From contig JABHUV010000029.1 of the NCBI GenBank assembly GCA_018658605.1, positions 1 to 6,228 of the forward strand: DNA of 6,228 bases, in the 5' to 3' direction. Position 1 is the first letter of the stretch. Each line of letters begins with the position of its first letter. Of this stretch, positions 1-6,206 are shown one piece after another. Both the position numbers and the translations under genes were made by a program. Below the pieces are notes generated by a model. That model did no database searches, had not been told where the DNA came from, and saw only the letters and a list, made by a program, of their open reading frames with translations. This DNA is from Planctomycetaceae bacterium. GTDB lineage: Bacteria; Planctomycetota; Planctomycetia; Pirellulales; Pirellulaceae.

Positions 1-2
1 AG

Positions 3-75
3 TACCCCCTAAAGGATTCGAACCTCTGTTTCTGATCGGAGGGACCAGCGTCCTGGGCCGCTAGACGAAAGGGGC
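3..75 (-). tRNA. tRNA-Glu, anticodon CTC by position, atypical anticodon loop
   Basis: Read on the minus strand this folds into a full 73-base cloverleaf: a 7-pair acceptor stem (with a G-U first pair), a D arm whose stem GTCT/GGAC has the U11-A24 and U13-G22 pairs of bacterial tRNA-Glu, a 5-pair anticodon stem CTGGT/ATCAG, a 4-base variable loop and a T arm with the TTCGAAT loop. The body closely matches known tRNA-Glu, and the positional anticodon is CTC (reads GAG). The discriminator base is A and is followed by CT, so CCA is not encoded. Odd points: the loop is CCCTCCG, so invariant U33 is C, position 37 is C rather than a purine, and C32 could pair with G38. It may be a functional variant or a decaying copy. 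The fold is certain; function and decoding are less so. Confidence 0.85.
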
Positions 76-90
76 TAAAGCGGATTTTTT

Positions 91-119
91 AGTTTTGTCT
101 GCTCTTGCTAAATTGTCAA
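91..119 (-). promoter_or_regulatory. Possible promoter of the tRNA gene
   Basis: The minus strand carries a perfect -35 hexamer TTGACA at 114-119. With a 17-base spacer the -10 position (91-96) reads AAAACT, which matches the consensus in only three of six bases. A start near position 84 would lie about nine bases before the mature tRNA 5' end, a sensible distance. The -35 is strong and the -10 is weak, so this is a tentative call. Confidence 0.35.
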
Positions 120-120
120 G

Positions 121-150
121 GTGATACGCAAACCCGTTATTTGGTATCAT
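121..150 (+). promoter_or_regulatory. Possible extended -10 promoter of holA
   Basis: TATCAT at 145-150 matches the -10 consensus in five of six bases and is preceded by TGG at 142-144, an extended -10 element. Eighteen bases upstream, GTGATA at 121-126 matches the -35 consensus in four of six. Transcription would start near 157, only about four bases before the ATG at 161, so the mRNA would be almost leaderless. There is no purine-rich Shine-Dalgarno sequence before this ATG, which agrees with that reading. The call is based on sequence match only. Confidence 0.4.
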
Positions 151-160
151 ATACCCCATC

Positions 161-1297
161 ATGGCTAAGAAATCGAACCAAGGTCCGACAAACCATCTCT
201 TTCAACTACTCGCGAACCCGAGCACGTTGCCGCGTACCGGACTCTGCGTAATTGTTGGTAACGATTACTTCCTGCAACGCCTTGCATTGAAAACAGTCCA
301 AGCACAATTTGCCAATGAACTAGACGATCAACATGATGATATACGTTGGTTCGATGAAAATGCAATTTGGGTCGACGTTATGGATGAAGTCTCTACCGTC
401 ACACTATTCGGCGGCGATGGTCCGCGAATAGCCGGAGTTAACGATGCCGACAAGTTCGTCAAAGAATATCGACCTAAACTTGAAAAATATATCGAACGTG
501 AATCGCATGCGGGATTATTGATACTCGAAGCGAAATCGTTCCCCGGTAATACAAACCTCGCCAAAAAAGTAAATGCACTCGGCGGTGTTATTGATTGCCG
601 CACTCCAACTGGACCGCCCGTTCGCCAAAACGAACGCCCACTCTACGACCTCACTATCAACTGGATCGTCAATTGGGCACAACAGCAATATCAATTCACA
701 ATCAGCAACGATATTGCTGCTCTACTACTTGACCTGTCGCAATTCAGTATCGGCCTACTCAACATGAACTGTGTCAAACTCGCGCTGTTCCTGCAACCCG
801 GTGATAAACCTACCGCTGAACAAATCCAAGAATATGTGGGTGGGTGGAAATCGCAATCAACTTTTCATATGACCGACGTCGCCGCTGAGGGAAAAGCTGT
901 TTCCGCACTGCTCGAATTACAACACTTGCGTGCCGACGGTGAAGCTGTGCAAAAAATATTCGGTGGTGTTTCCTGGTCACTCAGGCGTTATGTAACCATC
1001 ACTCGTATTGCCGAACAACTCGAACGTAAAGGCACGCCTATCCTGCAAGCATTGCAACAAGCCACTCGAGAAGTTCTCGGTAATAGTTTCCACTTCCAAG
1101 GGCAAAAAACAATCGACCATCTCTGCCAACTTCGACGACAACGTAGCGGGCAACTACTTAAATGGCTACTCGAAGCCGACCTCGATATGAAGAATCAATT
1201 CTCAAAATCGGGACTCCCACTGGAAAAACTGATGCTCTACCTTGATGAATCCTATCGGACAGGCTTTCAAGCACAGTCGACGACCGCGGCCAACTAA
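161..1297 (+). CDS. holA: DNA polymerase III subunit delta (clamp loader)
   Basis: Delta is the clamp-loader subunit that opens the sliding clamp ring so it can be placed on primed DNA; it acts in the cytoplasm with tau/gamma and delta-prime. This 378-residue protein is a little longer than the usual 330-350. The N-terminal AAA-like domain starts with VIVGNDYFLQRLALKTV (residues 30-46), the family's 'GxDxxL...' opening, followed by VSTVTLFGGDGPRIAGVNDADKF (77-99), where the family has a conserved Leu-Phe and a strand ending in DADKF. LLILEAKSFPGNTNLAKKV (119-137) is the next conserved strand and helix. As in other delta subunits there is no Walker A motif. The C-terminal helical collar domain ends with LLEADLDMKNQFSKSG (336-351), matching the family's 'L..aDl.lK' helix. 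It diverges from the tRNA gene and probably leads an operon with the downstream oxidase. The ATG at 161 lacks a Shine-Dalgarno site. Confidence 0.88.
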   Translation: MAKKSNQGPTNHLFQLLANPSTLPRTGLCVIVGNDYFLQRLALKTVQAQFANELDDQHDDIRWFDENAIWVDVMDEVSTVTLFGGDGPRIAGVNDADKFVKEYRPKLEKYIERESHAGLLILEAKSFPGNTNLAKKVNALGGVIDCRTPTGPPVRQNERPLYDLTINWIVNWAQQQYQFTISNDIAALLLDLSQFSIGLLNMNCVKLALFLQPGDKPTAEQIQEYVGGWKSQSTFHMTDVAAEGKAVSALLELQHLRADGEAVQKIFGGVSWSLRRYVTITRIAEQLERKGTPILQALQQATREVLGNSFHFQGQKTIDHLCQLRRQRSGQLLKWLLEADLDMKNQFSKSGLPLEKLMLYLDESYRTGFQAQSTTAAN

Positions 1298-1300
1298 GGA
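1296..1300 (+). promoter_or_regulatory. Ribosome binding site of the oxidase gene, overlapping the holA stop
   Basis: AAGGA at 1296-1300 shares two bases with the TAA stop of holA and lies nine bases before the ATG at 1310. This supports the start chosen for the oxidase and suggests that ribosomes finishing holA can restart on it. Confidence 0.6.
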
Positions 1301-1309
1301 ACTTGGCTC

Positions 1310-2461
1310 ATGAGTAAATCGCAACACTTTGATTGCCTTGTGCTAGGTACTGGTGGAGTCGGCAGCGCAACGCTGTACCACTTGGCCAAACAAGGAAAAC
1401 GAGTGGCCGGTATCGATCGTTTTGGCGTCGCACATGATCGCGGCAGTTCGCATGGCCAAACTAGAATCATCCGTCAAAGTTACTTCGAACACCCTAGTTA
1501 CGTACCGTTAGTGCAGCGAGCGTTTGAACTATGGGAAGAACTTCAAGCGGAACATGGACGCGACCTTTATTACCAAACAGGAATCCTGCAAGCTGGGCCT
1601 AGCGGCGGTCAGTTGATTCAAGGTGTGTTAGCCAGCAGCGAAGAGCATGACTTAGCAATCGACCATATGGATGTCAGCGAGGCGCGGATGCGTTGGCCCC
1701 AGTTTGCATTTGATGATGACATGGAAGTGATTTTCGAACAGCGCGCCGGGTTCCTGTTGGTCGAGCATGCGATCTCCGCTTATATCGAAAAAGCACAATG
1801 GGCTGGTGCGGAATTATTCGTCGGGCACACCATTTCGGAAATTAAAACGGGCGGAACTTGCTTAGAAGTGATAACGGATCAGGGCACCTTTACTGCCGAC
1901 TCGGTCGTGGTTACCGCTGGCGCTTGGGCCGCTGATCTACTACCAGAATTGAAAGATCATCTGCGAATTCTAAAAAAGCCACTGCACTGGTATGCCGCCG
2001 ATGTAGATTTGTATTCCAACCGAGTTGGGTGTCCGGTGTTTTTCTTCGAATCTGAAACCGGAGATTACTATGGATTCCCGAGTGTTGATGAACGCGGATT
2101 GAAACTGGCACGTCACAGCGGTGGTGTTGAGATAACCAACCCGCTGCAATTGGACCGTTCATTAGATGCGGAAGAGCGGGCTTGTGTGGCGGGTTTTCTA
2201 CGAAAACATTTACCTCGGGTTAGTGACCAAGCGACGGATCATACCGTGTGCATGTACACGGTAACCTCTGATTCCCATTTTATTATCGATCGGGCGGAGG
2301 CAGATGAGCGTATCGTCTATACCGCTGGGTTATCGGGACACGGTTTTAAGTTTGCGTCCGCACTAGGGGAATTGCTGGCTAAAATGACACGCGGTGAATT
2401 ACATGGGTATGATTTGACGCAGTTTTCTGCCCGACCACGTATAGAGTCTGCAAATGAATGA
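1310..2461 (+). CDS. FAD-dependent sarcosine / N-methyl amino acid oxidase (MSOX/MTOX family)
   Basis: Enzymes of this family oxidise the N-methyl group of sarcosine, N-methyltryptophan or similar amines, giving the free amino acid, formaldehyde and hydrogen peroxide, with covalently bound FAD. The 383-residue length fits the monomeric enzymes. The N-terminus has the Rossmann motif GTGGVG (13-18) and Asp36 at the end of the second strand for the adenosine ribose. GSSHGQTRIIRQSY (45-58) matches the flavin-contacting segment, with Arg52 and Arg55. Lys265 and His269 in GLKLARHSG fit the oxygen-activating Lys and active-site His. Cys314 in TVCMYTVTSDSHFIID is in the position of the Cys that holds FAD through the 8-alpha-S-cysteinyl bond, and Lys347 lies in SGHGFKFAS. 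All key residues are present, so it should be active. There is no signal peptide, so it is cytoplasmic. Known relatives are soxA (sarcosine) and solA (N-methyltryptophan); I cannot tell the substrate. It sits 12 bases after holA and is probably co-transcribed with it. Confidence 0.88.
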   Translation: MSKSQHFDCLVLGTGGVGSATLYHLAKQGKRVAGIDRFGVAHDRGSSHGQTRIIRQSYFEHPSYVPLVQRAFELWEELQAEHGRDLYYQTGILQAGPSGGQLIQGVLASSEEHDLAIDHMDVSEARMRWPQFAFDDDMEVIFEQRAGFLLVEHAISAYIEKAQWAGAELFVGHTISEIKTGGTCLEVITDQGTFTADSVVVTAGAWAADLLPELKDHLRILKKPLHWYAADVDLYSNRVGCPVFFFESETGDYYGFPSVDERGLKLARHSGGVEITNPLQLDRSLDAEERACVAGFLRKHLPRVSDQATDHTVCMYTVTSDSHFIIDRAEADERIVYTAGLSGHGFKFASALGELLAKMTRGELHGYDLTQFSARPRIESANE

Positions 2462-2512
2462 CCAATGGGCTGCGAATGGGCGGGAACGGTTTTCGTGATA
2501 GAACTGTGTTAC

Positions 2513-3964
2513 CTATTGCACCGGTTCGGCAGCGATTGCGGAAACGGTGTTGCCGGCTTGGTCGGTTGCGTCAACCTTGATATACCACGTGCCTGAAGTG
2601 TTAGGGTCAAGTCGCCAGCGATAGAAACCAGCATTAGGTACGGCCGCAGAGATTTCTTGCCAAGGTCCCTGCTGTGACTGACTGCATTGTAGGCGAATAG
2701 GTCTATCTGCAAAATTGTCGTCAGTCGCTTCCCACTTAATTAATATTTCGGGGAAACCGGATTCCACGGTCCGCTCAATATCACCCAGACGCAACTGTGG
2801 TTTCACGCGATCAATTCTTATCCATATATCAGCAACCGTATCGGCAGTCGGTCGGTTCTTACCACTGTCCTCGGGTGTGGTGATGATCGTGATAAACCCG
2901 ATCGTGCCATCGCGTTGTATCTCGACATCTAGTGGGCTCTGGCCATCGTTATCAATGCCCCACAGCCCCCAAGTTTTTCCGCCGTCCTCCGTTGCCCATA
3001 GCTGAACTTGCGTGGTTTTTGTGTTTACATTGGAAAGTGTGTAATCAAGTTTGAATCGCGTACGGTTAGTTTGATGCACTGTAGCCTCTGCTGCTGGAGC
3101 GTGCAAAATTGGTTTGGCAGTAGTGACCACTGCGTTGGGCAGCGGAGGAGTGGGGCTTGTTGGATTGTTGGCGACTGTCGGCGGTGTGGGCTGATTATCG
3201 GCTGGCCAATTGATAGCGTCTTGGTGGGACGCTGCACGCGTGTAGGGATTTCGTAGCGGCTCGTAAGATTGCGGACGCTGCTGTGAACTGGGAGGGAAAT
3301 AGATCCGTCGCTCGGCGATCGCCAAATTCCCCGCACCATCTAACACTTTGATGCGGACCAGTGCCATGCGTGTTGCTTTCATTGGCTGCCAACGTCCCAC
3401 CAGATCTATCGATTTTCCTAATGCGATAGTAGGGCGCTCCAACAATGGAAACGATTGCCAAGGTGAGTTTGTCGCGGGTTGAATTTCTACTGCGACTTGT
3501 TTGGCTATCAGTGTAGCGTCTCTGATTTTGCACTCCAGTGTGATTTCGCCGGCAGGCGTAAGGTTGGTTCGGAGCTCTATAGTTGGCTGCTGAGTATCGA
3601 CCAATACACGCATTTGAGGTCGTAGATTTGCAGGTACCGTTGTTGATTGTTGAATACGTGATGAAAACCAATACTCGCCGTCACGCTGGGCCCTAAACGA
3701 AAAAGCCTCTTCTCCCGATCCTTGAATCGCTACTTTTTGCCAGCTGTTACCCAAGTTTTTCGAAACGAACAAAACAATTTTGTCAGTCGATTGCGGGAGT
3801 GTATATGGGATCGAGAACTGTGGGGTACGAGTTGTATACAGTTTGGGGGGGGCTGTTTGTTCTGCAGTGTCAACGGCCGGTTGAGCGGGCAGGCAAGTGG
3901 TAAAGGGCGCAGCATAAAGCAGGATAGCTGCTAATAGTAGATGTTTAGTTGTTAAATACGACAC
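2513..3964 (-). CDS. Secreted protein of unknown function, two tandem Asp-box / beta-sandwich-like halves
   Basis: I do not recognise a named family. The start is GTG at 3964, supported by AGGA nine bases upstream. Residues 9-22 are hydrophobic after a basic N-terminus, a likely Sec signal peptide with cleavage perhaps near residue 27; Cys24 does not sit in a good lipobox. The mature protein has two similar halves (about 46-223 and 299-479) joined by a Pro/Thr/Asn-rich linker (about 224-298), typical of an exported, extended protein. Each half has an Asp-box-like motif (SKNLGNSW at 68-75, degenerate; TEDGGKTW at 325-332, good), then QRDG (93-96, 350-353), a strand with Asp...Pro, a PWQ motif (169-170 region, 434-436), and a closing strand before GAGN/QAGN (210-213, 469-472). 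These look like bacterial Ig or fibronectin-type beta-sandwich folds, suggesting binding or a structural role in the periplasm or at the surface. No catalytic motif is visible. It lies 88 bases after eda on the same strand and could share its transcript. Confidence 0.8.
   Translation of the reverse strand: MSYLTTKHLLLAAILLYAAPFTTCLPAQPAVDTAEQTAPPKLYTTRTPQFSIPYTLPQSTDKIVLFVSKNLGNSWQKVAIQGSGEEAFSFRAQRDGEYWFSSRIQQSTTVPANLRPQMRVLVDTQQPTIELRTNLTPAGEITLECKIRDATLIAKQVAVEIQPATNSPWQSFPLLERPTIALGKSIDLVGRWQPMKATRMALVRIKVLDGAGNLAIAERRIYFPPSSQQRPQSYEPLRNPYTRAASHQDAINWPADNQPTPPTVANNPTSPTPPLPNAVVTTAKPILHAPAAEATVHQTNRTRFKLDYTLSNVNTKTTQVQLWATEDGGKTWGLWGIDNDGQSPLDVEIQRDGTIGFITIITTPEDSGKNRPTADTVADIWIRIDRVKPQLRLGDIERTVESGFPEILIKWEATDDNFADRPIRLQCSQSQQGPWQEISAAVPNAGFYRWRLDPNTSGTWYIKVDATDQAGNTVSAIAAEPVQ
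2528..3070 (-). repeat. Protein-level repeat, second copy, in the secreted protein
   Basis: This stretch codes for residues 299-479 and carries the same landmarks in the same order as the first copy, with an intact Asp-box (TEDGGKTW, 325-332) and a closing QAGN turn. Landmark spacing relative to the first copy is 257 residues for both the Asp-box and QRDG, and 259-266 for the later ones, so only small insertions separate the copies. Confidence 0.65.
3296..3829 (-). repeat. Protein-level repeat, first copy, in the secreted protein
   Basis: This stretch codes for residues 46-223. It shares with the second copy an ordered series of landmarks: an Asp-box-like motif, QRDG, a strand ending in Asp-x-x-x-Pro, a Pro-Trp-Gln motif and a terminal GAGN turn. 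Its Asp-box has Asn in place of the central Asp, so it is the more degenerate copy. The similarity is visible in protein, not in DNA, so the duplication is old. Confidence 0.65.
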
Positions 3965-3973
3965 AGTTCGTTT

Positions 3974-3977
3974 TCCT
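3974..3977 (-). promoter_or_regulatory. Ribosome binding site that supports a GTG start
   Basis: On the minus strand AGGA lies nine bases upstream of the GTG at 3962-3964. The residues after that GTG form a normal signal peptide, so the site and the protein agree on this start. Confidence 0.55.
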
Positions 3978-4018
3978 AGTGCGCACGATGAACCCTACCT
4001 AGTGTTATCGGAGGTTTG

Positions 4019-4048
4019 AGCCGCTAATCTATACGAAAACAAACGGCT
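4019..4048 (-). other. Possible RNA hairpin just after eda
   Basis: On the minus strand AGCCGTT (4042-4048) can pair with AGCGGCT (4019-4025), a 7-pair stem with one G-U pair and a 16-base loop, starting four bases after the eda stop codon. No run of T follows, so it does not look like an intrinsic terminator. It could slow transcription, protect the clpX-eda message from decay, or be chance. Confidence 0.3.
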
Positions 4049-4052
4049 ATTG

Positions 4053-4700
4053 TTAGCCCGCGCGAGTATCTTTTACGATTTGCACGTATTGTCGTGCTAA
4101 TGCTTCAATCGATGCGAAATCGCGCTTGTCGACTGCGTCTTGTGAGACGAGCGCTCCGCCGACACCCAAGGCAACCGCACCTGCACGCAGGAAATTTGCC
4201 GCTGTGTTTAGATCCACTCCGCCGGTGGGCATGAAACGACATTGGGGCAATGGACCACGTAACGCCTTCAGATGCGCTGGGCCACCAATATCCGCGGGGA
4301 ATACTTTGAGGATGTCGGCGCCTGCTTCCCAAGCCGTGACTGCTTCAGTTGGAGTGAAGATGCCGGGCGTTACGACCGTATCATATCGACGACACAGTTT
4401 GATAACGTCGACGTCTGTCGACGGTGATACGATAAACTCCGCTCCCGCAAGGATTGCTGCGCGGGCTGTTTCCGTATCTAAAACGGTGCCAGCACCTAGC
4501 AGAACCTTATCGCCGATCCGACGTTTGACTTCTTTGATGACGTCGATCGCATTCGGAACGGTGAATGTCACTTCCATTACATCAACGCCACCGGCAAGTA
4601 GTGCTTCCGCTACGTCAGCTAGCAGTTCCCCGGAGTCAGCACGAATTACTGCGACAATACCATTGTCCATCATTCTCGTTAGATTATCGTGGGCACTCAT
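4053..4700 (-). CDS. eda: KDPG / KHG aldolase (2-keto-3-deoxy-6-phosphogluconate aldolase)
   Basis: This class I aldolase splits 2-keto-3-deoxy-6-phosphogluconate into pyruvate and glyceraldehyde 3-phosphate, the last Entner-Doudoroff step; relatives act on 4-hydroxy-2-oxoglutarate or 6-phospho-2-dehydro-3-deoxygalactonate. The 215-residue length is typical. Visible family marks are GIVAVIRADS (14-23, with Arg20), Glu43 in MEVTFTVPN as general acid/base, GAGTVLD (69-75), FIVSP (89-93), TPGIFTPTE (111-119), the Schiff-base Lys132 in ILKVFPADIGGP (130-141), and the phosphate-binding MPTGGV (157-162) and GVGGALV (179-185). The position of E. coli Eda Arg49 is Thr47, as in the Thermotoga-like branch. 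The gene starts 45 bases after the clpX stop, with no promoter visible in the gap, so the two are probably co-transcribed. The ATG has only a weak upstream GAGA eight bases away. The exact substrate cannot be settled from sequence alone. Confidence 0.9.
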   Translation of the reverse strand: MSAHDNLTRMMDNGIVAVIRADSGELLADVAEALLAGGVDVMEVTFTVPNAIDVIKEVKRRIGDKVLLGAGTVLDTETARAAILAGAEFIVSPSTDVDVIKLCRRYDTVVTPGIFTPTEAVTAWEAGADILKVFPADIGGPAHLKALRGPLPQCRFMPTGGVDLNTAANFLRAGAVALGVGGALVSQDAVDKRDFASIEALARQYVQIVKDTRAG

Positions 4701-4745
4701 GGTTAGTTTCTCGAAAGGGTGTCAAGGCAGGATTGGTGGTGGGGG

Positions 4746-6029
4746 TTATGCGCTTTTCTTAACAGGTCTGTTGGTGTCGAAGATAGGCTTCGTACCAGAA
4801 ACGACTTCTTGGTCAATTGTATATGCGCCAGTCCCTTTTCGATCGGGTAGCTCATACATAATATCCAGCATCACTTCTTCTGTAATGGACCGCAAGCCAC
4901 GAGCACCAGTCCCTTTGTCGATTGCTCGGCGAGCGATCGCACCGATAGCATCATCTGTGAATTTAAGTTCACAATCTTCCATCTTGAAAAGACTTTCGTA
5001 TTGACGCAACAAAGCGTTTTTGGGTTCAGTCAATACTCGCTTTAATCCATCTTCATCAAGTGGTGACAATGACGTGACAACGGGTAAACGTCCAATTAAC
5101 TCGGGGATGAGACCAAATTCAAGAATATCATCGGATCTTACTTGCAACAATAACTCAGCCATATCGGCTTCTTCGCGATATCCAACTTGTTGACCAAATC
5201 CTAGTGTTTGATTGCCAAGTCGTTTACGGACTATGTTATCAACACCGACAAATGTTCCGCCACAGATGAATAGAATGTTGGACGTATCAATTGGAATGTA
5301 CTGTTGCTCGGGGTGCTTACGTCCACCTTGGGGTGGTACGTTGCAGACCGTGCCTTCGAGCATCTTAAGTAATGCCTGTTGTACACCTTCACCAGAGACG
5401 TCACGAGTGATTGATACGTTCTGTGACGTCTTGCCGATTTTATCGAGTTCGTCTATGTAGATGATGCCACGTTGAGCCGATTCGACATCAAAGTCTGCAG
5501 CATGCAACAGTTTCAGCAATAGATTTTCGACGTCTTCGCCAACATAACCAGATTCGGTTAGTGTCGTAGCATCGCCAATTGCAAATGGTACGTTGAGCAC
5601 TCGTGCCAGTGTGCGGGCAAGCAATGTTTTACCGGATCCAGTTGGGCCAACCATGAGGATGTTCGATTTTTCGATTTCGACTTCCTCGTCAGACCATTCG
5701 TGGTTCAATCGCTTGTAGTGATTGTGTACGGCAACCGCAAGCACTTTTTTAGCTTGTTCTTGACCAATCACATATTCATCCATTAGGCCCGATATTTCTC
5801 GAGGTGAAGGAATGTCGGTGATCATGTGGTCATCGCTAGACTTGCGGCGGTTCTCCGAATCGATGATCGATGAACATAGCTCGACACATTCGCTACAGAT
5901 ATAGACATCGCCAGGTCCTTCAACTAGTGGACCGACGTCACGATAGCTTTTGCGACAGAATGAACAGAACGCGTTTTTCTTGGAATGAGATCCAACTTTG
6001 TGGTCTCCTTCGTCTTTACCGGATGACAT
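4746..6029 (-). CDS. clpX: ATP-dependent Clp protease, ATP-binding subunit ClpX
   Basis: ClpX is a hexameric AAA+ unfoldase that recognises tagged or damaged proteins, unfolds them with ATP and feeds them into ClpP in the cytoplasm. At 427 residues it is full length. The N-terminal zinc-binding domain has Cys22, Cys25, Cys45 and Cys48. The AAA+ module has Walker A GPTGSGKT (128-135), pore-1 loop GYVG (161-164), Walker B IIYIDEL (189-195, Asp193 and Glu194), pore-2 loop RKH (237-239), an arginine finger in LIGRLP (Arg314) and sensor II in GARGLR (Arg377). The ClpP-docking loop reads LGF (276-278) instead of the usual IGF, a mild change that should still bind ClpP. The ATG at 6029 follows AAGGAG (6035-6040) at five bases, a strong site. 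clpP is not in the window. The N-terminal extension before the zinc domain is charged and low in complexity (residues 1-19). Confidence 0.97.
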   Translation of the reverse strand: MSSGKDEGDHKVGSHSKKNAFCSFCRKSYRDVGPLVEGPGDVYICSECVELCSSIIDSENRRKSSDDHMITDIPSPREISGLMDEYVIGQEQAKKVLAVAVHNHYKRLNHEWSDEEVEIEKSNILMVGPTGSGKTLLARTLARVLNVPFAIGDATTLTESGYVGEDVENLLLKLLHAADFDVESAQRGIIYIDELDKIGKTSQNVSITRDVSGEGVQQALLKMLEGTVCNVPPQGGRKHPEQQYIPIDTSNILFICGGTFVGVDNIVRKRLGNQTLGFGQQVGYREEADMAELLLQVRSDDILEFGLIPELIGRLPVVTSLSPLDEDGLKRVLTEPKNALLRQYESLFKMEDCELKFTDDAIGAIARRAIDKGTGARGLRSITEEVMLDIMYELPDRKGTGAYTIDQEVVSGTKPIFDTNRPVKKSA

Positions 6030-6034
6030 GACGA

Positions 6035-6040
6035 CTCCTT
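6035..6040 (-). promoter_or_regulatory. Strong ribosome binding site of clpX
   Basis: AAGGAG on the minus strand ends five bases before the clpX ATG. It is the best Shine-Dalgarno match among the genes here and fixes the start. Confidence 0.7.
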
Positions 6041-6177
6041 GTGCACTTACATGATTCGATCCAAAGCGAATGTTTTGGTGATCGCAAGTGCGGGGGCTTA
6101 AGGTGTACGCCCGTAATCTATGCTGTTTAGCAGAAGCTTACCGAGAGTACTTGTGGTCAACTACCATCCATGACTTA

Positions 6178-6206
6178 TTGACGCGTATCTATTATATATA
6201 CATTAT
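6178..6206 (+). promoter_or_regulatory. Possible outward promoter toward the right edge
   Basis: On the plus strand TTGACG (6178-6183, five of six bases) is followed after 17 bases by CATTAT (6201-6206, four of six). It would drive a gene beyond the window, divergent from clpX. No coding sequence is visible in the remaining 22 bases, so it cannot be tested here. Confidence 0.25.
6191..6196 (-). promoter_or_regulatory. Possible -10 element upstream of clpX
   Basis: The minus strand has a perfect TATAAT inside an alternating TA tract. No good -35 hexamer is found 16-18 bases further upstream, and the resulting leader would be about 155 bases long. AT-rich tracts produce such matches by chance, so this is weak. 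Confidence 0.25.

Noticed and set aside
328..603. Minus-strand open frame of 91 codons inside holA
   Set aside because: It is opposite conserved delta-subunit motifs and has no ribosome site or recognisable product.
2462..2512. Possible bidirectional terminator between the convergent genes
   Set aside because: Only a direct repeat AATGGGC (2464-2470, 2475-2481) and 4-pair stems can be found, without a T tract on either strand.
3195..3671. Minus-strand open frame of 158 codons inside the secreted protein gene
   Set aside because: It lies in another frame of a gene whose own frame shows a signal peptide and repeated domains; its product is rich in Arg, Ser and Thr without recognisable motifs.
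4701..4745. Promoter for eda in the gap after clpX
   Set aside because: A TTGACA is present on the minus strand, but it lies 19 bases before the ATG and leaves no room for a -10 hexamer upstream of the start codon.
4126..5004. Plus-strand open frame of 292 codons across eda and the end of clpX
   Set aside because: It is antisense to two well-supported genes, spans their junction, and its product is low-complexity Ser/Thr/Ala-rich with no family features. It follows from codon bias of the true genes.
6091..6112. GC-rich inverted repeat (GGGC / GCCC) upstream of clpX as a terminator
   Set aside because: The stem is only four pairs before a G-G mismatch and no T tract follows on either strand.
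6121..6132. TGCT-GTTT-AGCA small palindrome
   Set aside because: Four pairs with a four-base loop is expected by chance, and no heat-shock operator (CIRCE-like) arrangement is present around it.
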